A DNA stretch of 64,000 bases from P52-10 sp041397365 (GCA_041397365.1 JAWKWT010000006.1:124001-188000), one strand, 5' to 3'; positions 26,683 to 36,993 are shown, numbered from the stretch's first letter. Numbers and translations: made by a program. The notes: a model not told the origin generated them from the letters alone.

Positions 26683-29070
26683 TCACTGATCCTCCGGCGA
26701 CAGGTCGCTGGTGGCGGGCGTCGCATCGACCGCTGGCTGTGGTGAAGCGACGGCGGGTCGGGGCTGACTGGTGACGTTGGCTGCGGGGTGTGCCCGCGCC
26801 CAGGGGCGGTCGGTGCCGGGCGGCCGGACCGCATGAATCTCCCAGCGACCGCTCCGACCCGCATGCGGCGCAAGGCCATTGGGCGCAACGCTGCGAAAGG
26901 CAGCACCATCGGCGACGACGGTTTGAGCGGCGGCGCTTTGAGGGCCCGCGCCAGTGAGGGCGACGCTGCCGAGCGCCTCGCGCCGCTCGCGATCGAAGAC
27001 CATCGCCTCGCATGACGTCGGCGGCTGCCGGTCCGTGACGATCACCGCCGCCTTCTTGCAATCGTCGTCGAAGGCATCCGCGCGCAAGGCGATGGTGACA
27101 TAGCGTCCGTCGGCCATTTTGACCGCGCATCCGGCCTCGTCGCAACCAGCGCCTCTCGTGAGGTTCGGATCGTCGGGCGAACGGGCATCCGCGTCGGCTC
27201 CGAGCCAGGCGCGCGCGACGAACGCATCCTTCTTCGTCTGCATCAAACGAAGCCGCCCGTCGTCGCCGCGCACCGCCACGCTTCTGCCGTCGGCGGCGAT
27301 CAGAATATCCGGCTGCCGTCCATTCAGCGCCAGTGCGACCGCCAGCAGCGCGACAATCCCGCCGCACCAGCGCAAAGGCGTACGCAGCATCGCGACGATG
27401 ATGATCCCCAGCGTCGCCAGCAGCAGCGGACCTGTGCCGAAAGCGGGAACGCGGCCGACCGATCCCGGCAACGATTCTACCCATTGCGCGACGAGGATCA
27501 TCCACTGGATGCCCCAATCCATCACCCGCCAGAACACACTGTCGAAGCCGAACGGCATGGCCAGCAACCCCGCCAAACCGGCCGGCATCACAACGCCGGA
27601 TACCACCGGCATCGCCGCCAGATTGGCGAGCAGCCCGTAAGGCGTCGCCCGGTTAAAATGGAACGCCGCGTAGGGCATGGTCGCAAGCCCCGCGACCAGT
27701 GAGGCCAGCGCCAGCAGCGCGATCTCGCGCCCGCCCCACAATGCGGCCCGCGCCACGCGCGTGTTGTCGGCCAGCGCGAACAGCGCCCGGTCGCGGTCCA
27801 TCAGCGCGACGAGGCCGAGCGTCGCCGCAAACGACATCTGAAAGCTCGGATGCACCACCGCCTCCGGCGCTATGACCATCACCACCATCGCCGCCACCGC
27901 CAGCGTGCGGAAGGTGATCGCGCGGCGATCCGCCATCACGCCGATCAGCACCACCGCCGTCATCAGGAACGAGCGCTGCGTCGCCACCTCCGCGCCGGAG
28001 AGCGCAAGATAGAACGTCGCCGCCGCCAGCGCCGCGCCGGCGGCCCATTTCTTGATCGGGAAGCCGACCGTCAGCGCGGGAAACAGCGCCAGCAGCGCGC
28101 GCACGGCGAAGAACACCACGCCCGCGACGATCGCCATGTGATAGCCGGAAATCGAAAGCACATGGCCGAGGCCGGAGACGAACATCGCATCGTTCACCGG
28201 CGGGGAAATCGCATCGCGCTTGCCGGTGAGCAGCGCCGTGGCAATCGCCCGCGTGTCGCCCGAGAGACTCTGGCGCATGCGCGCGTCGATCGCATCGCGC
28301 AGGCCGTTGATCGCCGTCGCATAGCGCAGCCACCAGCCACGCTCCGGCGCGGCCTCCGGTTGGGAGGCGGGCCTGATCGCGCCCAGCACGAAGCCCGACG
28401 CGCCGATCTTTTGAAAATAGATGTCGCGGGCGAAATCATAGCCACCGGGCCGCAGCGCCGTGAAGGGCGGCGACAGCCGCGCCTTGAGTTCGACGAGGCT
28501 GCCGACGGCCGGCGCGGTCCCCTTTTTGACGGACAGCCTCACCCGCTCGACCGCCTGCGCCGCGTCAGTGGAGCGCGCGGGTTCGAAGCGGTTGATACGG
28601 AGGACGAGGCGGTCGCTCCGCTCACGCTCCTCCCGGCTTTCGACAAAGCCCGCCAGCGTCACCGAGAAAACCGGGCTCGCCAGCACCGGATGATCGATCC
28701 GCGCGGTCTTCGCGGTTGCCGTCGCGAATCCGGCGGCGATGGCGGCCACCATCGCCAGCGCGTGAAAATAGCGCGTCCGCCGCGCGAGGACGGCAAGCGT
28801 AACAAGCACGGAAGCCGCCGGCAGCGCCGCCCAGAGCGACGGCTCGCGTTCGGCCGCGAAATAGGCGGCGATCCCGGCACCGAAAGCAACCGCGATCCAG
28901 GCCAGAAAATGGCTTCGGGCGAGTTCGGCCGCGACCTGCGCTGTCAGCCATGCAGCAAGACGATCCGCAGCGCGGGAAAGCCGATCCAGCCATATCCAGT
29001 CGCGCCGCCGCCCTGCAGCGGCGGGGAGCCAAGCCCCGACCCTGCTTCGTCCCCCGCCTTTCTCGGCCAC
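26683..29070 (-). CDS. comEC: ComEC/Rec2 family DNA-uptake channel protein
   Basis: A 795-residue polytopic membrane protein. The N-terminal part (about 45-230) matches the DUF4131 region with two or three helices and a periplasmic OB-like segment. The central Competence domain (about 285-560) has the diagnostic GLGHVLSISGYHMAIVAGVVF, QRSFLMTAVVLIGVMADRRA and HPSFQMSFAATLGLVAL. The C-terminal 200 residues are non-membrane and Pro/Ala-rich at the end. I do not see an intact HxHxDH metallo-lactamase nuclease motif, as in many alphaproteobacterial ComEC. Natural competence is therefore not proven. It is convergent with lexA. Confidence 0.9.
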   Translation of the reverse strand: MAEKGGGRSRVGAWLPAAAGRRRDWIWLDRLSRAADRLAAWLTAQVAAELARSHFLAWIAVAFGAGIAAYFAAEREPSLWAALPAASVLVTLAVLARRTRYFHALAMVAAIAAGFATATAKTARIDHPVLASPVFSVTLAGFVESREERERSDRLVLRINRFEPARSTDAAQAVERVRLSVKKGTAPAVGSLVELKARLSPPFTALRPGGYDFARDIYFQKIGASGFVLGAIRPASQPEAAPERGWWLRYATAINGLRDAIDARMRQSLSGDTRAIATALLTGKRDAISPPVNDAMFVSGLGHVLSISGYHMAIVAGVVFFAVRALLALFPALTVGFPIKKWAAGAALAAATFYLALSGAEVATQRSFLMTAVVLIGVMADRRAITFRTLAVAAMVVMVIAPEAVVHPSFQMSFAATLGLVALMDRDRALFALADNTRVARAALWGGREIALLALASLVAGLATMPYAAFHFNRATPYGLLANLAAMPVVSGVVMPAGLAGLLAMPFGFDSVFWRVMDWGIQWMILVAQWVESLPGSVGRVPAFGTGPLLLATLGIIIVAMLRTPLRWCGGIVALLAVALALNGRQPDILIAADGRSVAVRGDDGRLRLMQTKKDAFVARAWLGADADARSPDDPNLTRGAGCDEAGCAVKMADGRYVTIALRADAFDDDCKKAAVIVTDRQPPTSCEAMVFDRERREALGSVALTGAGPQSAAAQTVVADGAAFRSVAPNGLAPHAGRSGRWEIHAVRPPGTDRPWARAHPAANVTSQPRPAVASPQPAVDATPATSDLSPEDQ

Positions 29071-29244
29071 GACGCGCGCCCCTCAGAGCATAATGGGAGG
29101 TTCCTTTTGGCAGCGTATACGACGCAGCGTATTCGACAAAGACTGTCACGCTCGCGCAAGCGGGCTTGACGGCCGCTGGCTTGCGCATTCGTCCAAAACA
29201 AACTTCCGGCCGCCTCCTCGCGGCGCGGCGTGCCCGGCGAACGA

Positions 29245-30936
29245 TCAGCCCTTCGGCTTCGCCCCCTGCCCGACCTCCTTGGCGAAGGTGTCGCGCAAGC
29301 CGACCGTGCGGTTGAACACCGGCCGGCCCGGCCTGGAATCCGGGTCGCGGGTAAAATAGCCCTGCCGCTCGAACTGCATCGGCTCCGGCGAATTCGCCTC
29401 CGCGATCGCGGGCTCGACGCGCGCTTCCAGCACTTCGAGCGAATCCGGGTTCAGGTCCGCCGCGAAATTCGCAGCATCCGGCGACGGCGTGGTGAAAAGC
29501 TGATTGTAGACGCGGACCTCCGCCGGCACCGAATCCGCAGCCGACACCCAATGCATGGTCGCCTTCACCTTGCGGCCGTCGGGCGCGTTGCCGCCCTTGG
29601 TCGCCGGATCATAGGTGCAGCGCAATTCGACGACCTCGCCGGCGGCGTTCTTCACCACCTCGCGGCATTTGATGAAATAGGCGTAGCGCAGCCGCACTTC
29701 CGTGCCCGGCGACAGGCGGAAGAATTTCTTCGGCGGGTTCTCCATGAAATCTTCCTGCTCGATGAAGAGTTCACGGCCAAACGTGATGCGCCGCGTGCCG
29801 GCGGCCGGATCGTCCGGATGATTGACGGCCTCCAGCTCCTCGCTCGCGCCTTCCGGATAATTCTCGATCACCACCTTGAGAGGCCGCAGCACCGCCATCC
29901 GCCGCTGCGCGGTCTTGTTCAAAACTTCGCGGATGGAGAATTCGAGCATGCCGACATCGACCACGCTGTTGGCTTTCGCAACACCGATGCGCTTGACGAA
30001 ATCGCGGATGGCGGCCGGCGGCACGCCGCGGCGGCGCAGTCCCGCGATCGTCGGCATGCGCGGATCGTCCCAGCCAGCGACGTGGCCGCCGCGCACCAGT
30101 TCGGTGAGCACGCGCTTGGAGAGCAGCGTGTAGCTGATGTTCAGCCGCGCGAATTCATATTGCCGCGGCTGCGACGGCACCGGCAGCTTTTCAAGAAACC
30201 ATTCGTAAAGCGGCCGATGGTCGGCGAATTCGAGCGTGCAGATCGAATGCGTGATGTGCTCGATCGCGTCCGACTGCCCGTGCGCGTAGTCGTAGCTCGG
30301 ATAGATCGACCATTTCGTTCCGGTGCGCGGATGATGCGCATGCAGGATGCGGTACAGCACCGGATCGCGCAGATTGATATTGCCGGACGCCATGTCGATC
30401 CTGGCGCGGAGCACGCGCGCTCCGTTCGGGAATTCGCCCGCGCGCATGCGGCGGAACAGGTCGAGATTTTCATCCACACTGCGTTCGCGGAACGGGCTGT
30501 TGCGGCCGGGCTCGGTCAGCGTGCCGCGCGCGAGCCGCATCTCCTCCGGCGACTGGTCGTCGACATAAGCGAGGCCGGCGCGGATCAGCGTCTCCGCCCA
30601 TTCATACAATTGTTCGAAATAGTCGGAGGCGTAAAACAGGTTGTCGCCCCAATCGAAGCCGAGCCAGCGCACGTCGGCCTGGATCGAGTCGATGAACTCC
30701 TGCTCTTCCTTGGTCGGGTTGGTGTCGTCGAAACGCAGATGGCAGCGGCCGCTGAACTCCTCGGCGATACCGAAATTCAGCGTGATCGATTTGGCGTGGC
30801 CGATATGCAGGTAGCCGTTCGGCTCCGGCGGAAATCGCGTGACGACGCCCGCGTGACGTTTGGTTTCGAGATCCGTCGCAACGATGTCGCGAATGAAATC
30901 GCGTCCCGCGTCGGTCGTTGCCGTTTCGTCCGTCAT
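29245..30936 (-). CDS. glnS: Glutaminyl-tRNA synthetase
   Basis: A 563-residue class I aminoacyl-tRNA synthetase. The HIGH-type motif is PPEPNGYLHIGHAKS, and the KMSKS-type loop appears as LLSKRVL. FDDTNPTKE and WLGFDWGDNLFYASDYF are typical of the GlnRS/GluRS catalytic fold. The anticodon-binding beta barrels follow (FIEQEDFMENPPKKFF, FERQGYF). The length is close to the E. coli enzyme. The start at 30936 (MTDETATT) is preferred; a longer in-frame reading to 31035 runs into the promoter region. It is divergent from gltX across 151 bases, so both synthetases that charge with Gln or Glu share one control region. Confidence 0.95.
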   Translation of the reverse strand: MTDETATTDAGRDFIRDIVATDLETKRHAGVVTRFPPEPNGYLHIGHAKSITLNFGIAEEFSGRCHLRFDDTNPTKEEQEFIDSIQADVRWLGFDWGDNLFYASDYFEQLYEWAETLIRAGLAYVDDQSPEEMRLARGTLTEPGRNSPFRERSVDENLDLFRRMRAGEFPNGARVLRARIDMASGNINLRDPVLYRILHAHHPRTGTKWSIYPSYDYAHGQSDAIEHITHSICTLEFADHRPLYEWFLEKLPVPSQPRQYEFARLNISYTLLSKRVLTELVRGGHVAGWDDPRMPTIAGLRRRGVPPAAIRDFVKRIGVAKANSVVDVGMLEFSIREVLNKTAQRRMAVLRPLKVVIENYPEGASEELEAVNHPDDPAAGTRRITFGRELFIEQEDFMENPPKKFFRLSPGTEVRLRYAYFIKCREVVKNAAGEVVELRCTYDPATKGGNAPDGRKVKATMHWVSAADSVPAEVRVYNQLFTTPSPDAANFAADLNPDSLEVLEARVEPAIAEANSPEPMQFERQGYFTRDPDSRPGRPVFNRTVGLRDTFAKEVGQGAKPKG

Positions 30937-31087
30937 GCCGCTCGTTTCCGGTTTCCGCTTGAGGTCAGGGCTGTTTGCCAAATCCGCGCCGCCGCGCCAA
31001 GCCCCGCCCGCGCAAGGAAAGCTTTTGTTATGCACCGGTCCGCGCTAATGAAGCGCCGCCCTCACAGGAGCATGGCCCCTTTCCATT

Positions 31088-32507
31088 ATGACCCAGCCCA
31101 TCGTTACGCGCTTCGCCCCCTCGCCGACCGGCTTTCTGCACATCGGCGGCGCCCGCACCGCCCTTTTCAACTGGCTGTATGCGCGCGGACGCGGCGGCAA
31201 GATGCTGCTGCGGATCGAGGACACCGACCGCGAACGCTCCACGGATGCTGCGATCACCGCCATTCTGGAGGGGCTGAAATGGCTGGAACTCGATTGGGAC
31301 GGCGACGTCGTCTACCAATATTCGCGCGCGGCGCGGCACCGCGAGGCGGTGGAGCAATTGCTGGCCGCCGGCAAAGCCTATTACTGCTACGCGAGCCCCG
31401 AGGAACTGACCGAAATGCGCGAAAAGGCGCGCGCGGAGGGACGGACCCGGCTTTATGACGGCCGCTGGCGAGATCGCGATCCGTCCGAGGCCCGCCCCAA
31501 CGTCAAGCCGGTGGTGCGGCTGAAAGCGCCGCTGACCGGCGAGACCGTGATCGAGGATCAGGTGCAGGGCCGCGTCGTCTGGCAGAACGAGAATCTGGAC
31601 GACTTCGTGCTGCTGCGCTCCGACGGCAACCCAACCTATATGCTGTCGGTCGTGGTCGACGATCATGACATGGGCGTGACGCCTCATTCGCGGCGACGAC
31701 CATCTGACCAACGGCGCGAGGCAGAAGCAGATTTACGACGCGCTCGGCTGGACCGTGCCGATCATGGCGCATATCCCGCTGATCCACGGGCCGGACGGCT
31801 CGAAGCTTTCCAAGCGGCACGGCGCGCTCGGCGTCGACGCCTATCGCGCCATGGGCTACCTGCCGGTCGCGCTGCGCAACTATCTGGCGCGGCTCGGGTG
31901 GAGCCATGGCGACCAGGAAATTTTCTCGACCGAGGAGATGATCGCGGCATTCGACCTGCCCGCCGTCGGCCGTTCCGCCGCACGGTTCGATTTTGCCAAG
32001 CTGGAAAGCCTGAACGGACATTACATCCGCCATGCCGACGACCGCGACCTGCTCCGCGGGTTCGAGGACATGCTTCAGTTCGCGCCAAACGGTTCCGATA
32101 TTCAGAACAAATTGACCGACGAGACCCGCGCTCAGGTTCTGCGCGCAATGCCATCGCTGAAGGAGCGCGCGAAAACGCTGCTCGATCTGGTTGACGGCGC
32201 AAGGTTTATCTTCGCCTCCCGGCCGCTGGCGCTGGACGCAAAAGCGGCGGCGCTGCTGACCGACCAGACCCGAACGCTGATCGGCACGCTGCGCGGCGTG
32301 CTCGCGGAGGTCACGCCATGGACGCCGGAAGGCACCGAAGCCGCCATCCGCGCCTTTGCCGAGACGAATTCCATGAAGCTCGGCGCGATCGCCCAGCCTT
32401 TGCGCATCGCCCTGACCGGGCGCACCACCTCGCCCGGAATTTTCGACGTGCTGGCCGTGCTCGGAAAGGACGAATGCCTGGCGCGGCTCGGCGACCTGGC
32501 GCAATAG
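31088..32507 (+). CDS. gltX: Glutamyl-tRNA synthetase, interrupted by one frameshift
   Basis: A class I synthetase of about 473 residues charging tRNA-Glu. Residues from 31088 give FAPSPTGFLHIGGARTAL (HIGH motif) and IEDTDRERS. After VVDDHDMGVT the frame shifts. The expected continuation IRGDDHLTNGARQKQIYDALGW, then GSKLSKRHG (KMSKS motif), is in the next frame and runs to 32507. At about 31679-31684 the sequence ACGCCTCATT lacks two bases relative to a frame reading T-H-L-I-R-G. Protein conservation on both sides argues for a sequence error. A palindromic repeat begins on the last base of the stop codon. Confidence 0.92.
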
Positions 32508-32575
32508 AGCTTGATCCCGAAAAGTGGGAACCGGTTTGCGCTACGCGGCCCCTCGGGTCGGAAAAGATCATGCTC
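32507..32575. repeat. Palindromic repeat after gltX (GAGC-T/A-TGATC family, copy 1)
   Basis: GAGCTTGATC (32507-32516) pairs with GATCATGCTC (32566-32575); inside are CCCGAAAAGTGGGAACCGG and CGGAAAAGATCATG. The element at 38960-39008 carries the same arms and inner blocks in the opposite orientation, but this copy has about 20 extra bases in the centre (GCTACGCGGCCCCTCGGG). Its first base is the last base of the gltX stop codon. The remainder of the 272-base gltX-gltA gap shows no gene; it should hold the gltA promoter. Confidence 0.7.
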
Positions 32576-32779
32576 AAACAAAAAGATAAGCGACGAGTCT
32601 GATTCAACGCAGTCCGATCACACTCTGGAAACCTGTTAAGCGCCGGCTTTGCAGCCGTCTTGCGGTGCAACCGGCAATGGGCTACGCAAGGCGACCGAGG
32701 CCGTTCCCGCGGCTTCAGTCGTTCCGTTACGGACGATCCGATCCGCACACTGCCAACGCTACGATCCGGGGATTTCAGC

Positions 32780-34092
32780 ATGAATGCAAACAACAACAGC
32801 AAGGCCGCAACACTTACGGTCGGCAATAAAAGCTATGACTTCCCGATCAAGAGCGGGTCCGTCGGACCGGACGTGATCGACATCTCCTCGCTCTACGGCA
32901 AGTCCGGCATGTTCACCTTCGATCCGGGGTTCATGTCGACGGCGAGCTGCGAGTCGAAGATCACCTATATCGACGGCGATGCCGGCATCCTGCGCTATCG
33001 CGGCTATCCGATCGAGCAGGTCGCCCAGGGCGACTTCCTTGAAACCTGCTACCTGCTGCTGGAAGGCCACCTTCCGAACAAGGAGCAGAAGGCCGACTTC
33101 GTCGCCCGCGTCACCAACCACACGATGGTGCACGAACAGATGGCCCGCTTCTTCCAGGGCTTCCGCCGCGACGCGCACCCGATGGCCGTGATGGTCGCAT
33201 CCGTCGGCGCGATGTCCGCGTTCTACCATGACTCGACCGACATCAACGATCCGCATCAGCGCATGGTCGCCTCGATGCGCATGATCGCCAAGGTGCCGAC
33301 GCTGGCGGCGATGGCCTACAAATATACGATCGGCCAGCCGTTCGTTTATCCGAAGAACGACCTCGATTATGCGTCGAACTTCATGCGCATGTGCTTCGCC
33401 GTGCCATGCGAGGAGTACAAGGTCAATCCGGTGCTCTCGCGCGCGCTCGACCAGATCTTCATCCTGCACGCCGATCACGAGCAGAACGCCTCGACCAACA
33501 CGGTGCGTTCGGCCGGCTCGTCGGGCGCCAACCCGTTCGCCTGTATCGCCGCCGGCATCGCCTGCCTCCTGGGGACCTGCGCATGGCGGCGCCAACGAGG
33601 GCGGCGCTGAAGATGCTGACCGAGATCGGCGACGTAGAAGAACATCCCGGCCTTCATCAGGCGCGCCAAGGACAAGGAAGATCATTTCCGCGTCATGGGA
33701 TTCACGGCCATCGCGTCTACCAAAAACTACGACCCGCGCGCGAAGATCATTACTTGCAGAAGCTCTGCCATGAAGTGCTGAAGGAAACCGGCCACTCGGA
33801 CGATCCGGTGTTGCAGGTGGCGCTCGAATTCGAACGCATCCTGCTCAGCGACGATTACTTCTCCAGCCGCAAGCTGTACCCGAATGTCGACTTCTATTCG
33901 GGCATCACGCTGAAAGGCGCTGGGCTTCCCCACCTCGATGTTCACGGTGCTGTTCGCGGTCGCCCGCACGGTCGGCTGGATCGCGCAGTGGAAGAAATGA
34001 TCGGCGATCCGTCCTACAAGATCGCCCGCCCGCGCCAGCTCTTCACCGGCGTCGCCGAGCGTGAAAATTATGTTCCGCTGAACAAGCGTTGA
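32780..34092 (+). CDS. gltA: Citrate synthase, reading frame broken by several small indels
   Basis: A TCA-cycle enzyme of about 435 residues. The first 260 codons are intact (SSLYGKSGMFTFDPGFMST, YRGYPIEQVA, ILHADHEQNASTNTVR with a catalytic His). From about 33565 to 34000 the frame is lost and regained at least six times. Single-base insertions lie near 33567, 33600, 33632, 33722 and 33925; a two-base insertion near 33702; about five bases near 33752; and a deletion near 33996. Conserved pieces (HGGANEAALKML, GHRVY, EVLKETGHSDD, SRKLYPNVDFYSGI, FTVLFAVARTVGWIAQW) can be reassembled across the frames. This looks like a poor-quality assembly patch. A strong terminator follows. Confidence 0.88.
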
Positions 34093-34114
34093 TCGTCGTT
34101 AGGCCAAGAAGATC

Positions 34115-34150
34115 AAGGGCCGGAGCGATAACGCTTCGGCCCTTTTTCTT
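34115..34150 (+). terminator. Rho-independent terminator of gltA
   Basis: A 13-base inverted repeat, AAGGGCCGGAGCG (34115-34127) and CGCTTCGGCCCTT (34132-34144), encloses a four-base loop and runs directly into TTTCTT. It has one mismatch within the stem. It starts 23 bases after the gltA stop and lies in the convergent gap with lpxB. Confidence 0.92.
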
Positions 34151-34174
34151 TGAGCGTCGGATGGTTTTGAAAGG

Positions 34175-35345
34175 CTACGCGCTTTGACATCGCCCCGCGA
34201 CGTCTGCCGCGCGCTGGCTCGGCGTGCGTTCGCCGGTCGACATGATGCTGCCGTCGATGCGGGCGAAGGCGTCGAGCTGCCGCTGCCGCGCAGCCCATCA
34301 TCCAGAATCCCGGCGAGCGCCGGCGCAAGAACATCCGCCTCGCACTGCTCCTGAAGAAATTCGGGGACCGCGTTCTCGCCGAGAAGCGAGATTGGCCAGA
34401 ATGACCGACGGAACGCGCACCAGCCGCCGCGCGATCCATGCCTCGATCGCCAGCGTGCGATAGGCCGTCACCATCCGGCACGCCCGCCAGCGCCAGCTCC
34501 AGCGTGACGGTGCCGGACTTCGCCAGCGCCGCGCGCGCCCGGACAAGCGCACTCAAACAAAGTCAATGCGATTCCACGATGCGGCCTGGTCAGTCGCGCG
34601 ACAGCTCACGGATCAGATCGACAAAGCGCGGCAGCGTCGGCAGCACCACGTCGATCGCGCGGCGGCCGTCCTTCACGAGGCGCGCGAGCGTTTCGCCGAA
34701 GGGGCGCATGTGATGACGGATCTCGCTGGCGCGGCTTCCCGGCAGAACCAGCACGCTCGCCTGCCCGCCGCGGCGACGCAGCTCCTCTGCGTCGGGCCGC
34801 AAGTCGGCGAGCCGCTCAAGCAACGGATGGCCGACATAGGTACATGGGGGTCCGCCGAGCCGGCGATGCACCTCGGGCTCGAACGGCAGCAACGCCAGAA
34901 GATGATCGACAGAGGGCCGCATCGCGCGAGCGCGGCCGGATCGCCACGCCCACACGGTCGGCGACACATAATAGGCGATCGGAATTTTCGGCGCGCGCGC
35001 ACGCACCTGTCGCGCCACGCGAGATTGAAGTCGGGACTGTCGATCAGGACGACCACGGCGGGGTCCTGCGCGACGATGTGATCCGCCACCGCGCGAATGC
35101 GGCGCAGTATCTTTCGCAAATTACGGACGATTCCGGCGAGGCCAATGATGGCCACTTCGTCGCGCTGGAAAAGAGTGCGTCGAGCCCCTCCGCCACCATC
35201 TGCTGACCGCCGACGCCAGAGAAAACGAGAGGCCCGTCCGCCTCCGCGCGAAGCTGCCGCATCAGGCTCGCGCCGGGCGATCGCCAGATTCCTCCGTCGC
35301 GACAAGAACGATCCGGGTCGGCGGCCTGGATGCATCGCCCGTCAT
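34175..35345 (-). CDS. lpxB: Lipid-A-disaccharide synthase, reading frame broken by several small indels
   Basis: A glycosyltransferase (GT19) of about 390 residues joining UDP-2,3-diacylglucosamine and lipid X. The start ATG at 35345 overlaps the lpxI stop (ATGA). From there the family sequence can be followed only by switching frames: IVLVATEESGDR, LMRQLRAEADGPLVFSGVGGQQM, RAPKIPIAYYVSPTVWAW, GHPLLERLADL, LVLPGSRASEI, then ALAKSGTVTLELALAGVP. It ends near a TAG at 34175. At least five short indels are needed, the first about 20 codons in. Gene order and conserved segments make the identity firm; the lesions are probably assembly errors. Confidence 0.88.
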
Positions 35346-36190
35346 GCCGGCAACCCGGTGACGAAAATGCCGGCAGCATCGGCCGCCGCGATCACCTTAT
35401 CCGCCTCCGCGACCAGCGAGCGCCCCCTGGTGGTCGCGATGCCGGCGAGCCCCGCGGCCACGACGCCCTCAACCGTTCTCGGTCCCAGCGTCGGCAGATC
35501 GAAGCGCAGGTCCTGCGTGACCTTCGGCGCCTTCACCAGAACGCCGCGCCCGCGCGCGGTTCTGATCCGCCGCCGCTCGCGCAGGCCCGCGACGCGCGCA
35601 AGCAGCGCATCGGTGCCCTCGATGTCCTCCAGCGCGGTGACGTTGCCGTCGATCACGACGACCGCCTGCCCGACATCGAACGGAGCCATCGCGCACAACG
35701 CCTCAAGGCCGCGGGCAATGTCACGCCGCGCGGCATCGTCCGGTGCGCGCGAGGCGATGTTTCCTTCCGGCATCAACAAATCCGGCGCGGCCTCAGCCAC
35801 GCCGATGAGCTGAAACCCTTCCGCCTCGATGATGCGCGCGATCCCGGTGAGCAGATGATCGTCGCCGCCGCGAAACGCCGCGAGCACGCGCGGCAGCACG
35901 CGCAGTGTCTTCAGGTCGAGCCGGATTTCCGACAGCGCCGGCCGGATCAGCCCGCCGATGAACAGCAATTGCTTGCAGCCTTCCGCGCGCGCCAGTTTGG
36001 TGGCGCGGCCGAGCTGGCCGAGCGAAATCCAGCAATGGGGAAACTGTTCGATCAAGGCGGGATCGCAATGCCCGCGAATCCCCAGGATGAACGCACCGCG
36101 GCCTTGCTCGCAGAGCGATCGCGCGACGGCGAAGGGCAAGACGCCGCTGCCGGCGATGACGCCGACCGGCGAGGACGGACCGCCGCTCAT
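35342..36190 (-). CDS. lpxI: UDP-2,3-diacylglucosamine diphosphatase LpxI
   Basis: A 282-residue enzyme hydrolysing UDP-2,3-diacylglucosamine to lipid X, the alphaproteobacterial substitute for LpxH. The N-terminal domain begins VGVIAGSGVLPFAVARS; GGLIRPALSEIRLDL and GDDHLLTGIARIIEAEGF follow. The C-terminal catalytic LpxI_C domain has APDLLMPEG, FDVGQAVVVIDGNVTALEDIEGTD and the KAPKVTQDLRFDLPTLGP block with the conserved Asp residues. Overlaps of four bases (ATGA) with lpxA upstream and lpxB downstream show translational coupling in the lipid A pathway order lpxA-lpxI-lpxB. Confidence 0.94.
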   Translation of the reverse strand: MSGGPSSPVGVIAGSGVLPFAVARSLCEQGRGAFILGIRGHCDPALIEQFPHCWISLGQLGRATKLARAEGCKQLLFIGGLIRPALSEIRLDLKTLRVLPRVLAAFRGGDDHLLTGIARIIEAEGFQLIGVAEAAPDLLMPEGNIASRAPDDAARRDIARGLEALCAMAPFDVGQAVVVIDGNVTALEDIEGTDALLARVAGLRERRRIRTARGRGVLVKAPKVTQDLRFDLPTLGPRTVEGVVAAGLAGIATTRGRSLVAEADKVIAAADAAGIFVTGLPA

Positions 36191-36993
36191 CCCGCTTGCG
36201 CCGGAGCGGCGTCCGGAAAGCACAATGGCCGCTTGCGGTCGTGTTCGATGAACGCGGCGATCTCGGCGGAGGCCGGGTCCCTGCCCGCATCCGCCTTCAC
36301 CGAGTCGAAGCGCTCGGCGAAGGTGCCTGGTCCGAGGAAGAGCCGCTGATAGAAATCGCGAACATTATGGAGCCGCTCGCGCGTGAATTTGCGGCGTCGC
36401 ATGCCGACGACGTTAAGCCCTTCCAGCACGGCGCGCTGGCCGATCGCAAAGCCATAGGGGATGACGTCGGCGGCGACGCCGCTGACACCACTAATCATCG
36501 CCTGCGCGCCGATGCGTGTGAACTGATGCACGGCACTCAAGCCACCGATGAAGACGAAATCGCCGACCTCGCAATGGCCACCGAGCACCGCGCCATTGGC
36601 GAGCACGACGTCGTTGCCGACCCTGCAATCATGCCCGACATGGGTGCAGGCCATGAAATAGCAGCGGTCGCCCACCTTCGTCAGTCCGCCGCCGCCGACG
36701 GTGCCGGTGCCCATCGTCACCGACTCGCGAATGGTGCAGTTCTCGCCGATCTCAAGCCGCGTCGGCTCGCCGCGATAGGCGAAGGATTGCGGCGCGCCGC
36801 CGAGCGAAGCGAACGGATAGATCGTCGCGCCCGCGCCGATCGAGGTGTGCCCGCTGATGCTGACATGCGAGATCAGGCGGCAGCCATTGCCGATGACGGC
36901 GTCCTTGCCGACGATGCAGAACGGCCCGATCGTCACGTCGTCGCCGATAATTGCGCCGTCCTCGATGCGGGCGGCGGGATCGATCCTGGTCAT
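36187..36993 (-). CDS. lpxA: UDP-N-acetylglucosamine O-acyltransferase LpxA
   Basis: A 268-residue left-handed beta-helix trimer that starts lipid A synthesis. Hexapeptide repeats occupy residues 1-190 (DGAIIGDDVTIGPFCIVG, GAGATIYPFASLGG). The catalytic His is in CTHVGHDCRVGNDV. The C-terminal helical part includes FAIGQRAVLEGLNVVGMRRR. It is preceded by fabZ after a 263-base gap that contains a palindromic repeat, and its stop overlaps the lpxI start. Confidence 0.96.
   Translation of the reverse strand: MTRIDPAARIEDGAIIGDDVTIGPFCIVGKDAVIGNGCRLISHVSISGHTSIGAGATIYPFASLGGAPQSFAYRGEPTRLEIGENCTIRESVTMGTGTVGGGGLTKVGDRCYFMACTHVGHDCRVGNDVVLANGAVLGGHCEVGDFVFIGGLSAVHQFTRIGAQAMISGVSGVAADVIPYGFAIGQRAVLEGLNVVGMRRRKFTRERLHNVRDFYQRLFLGPGTFAERFDSVKADAGRDPASAEIAAFIEHDRKRPLCFPDAAPAQAG

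Noticed and set aside
31028..31711. Minus-strand open frames opposite the gltX 5' half
   Set aside because: The plus strand has the HIGH motif and family sequence; the antisense frame has no recognisable features.
34113..34556. A separate 147-residue gene downstream of lpxB fragments
   Set aside because: Its first third is the conserved lpxB C-terminal sequence (ALAKSGTVTLELALAGVP) and the rest is a shifted reading of the same gene.
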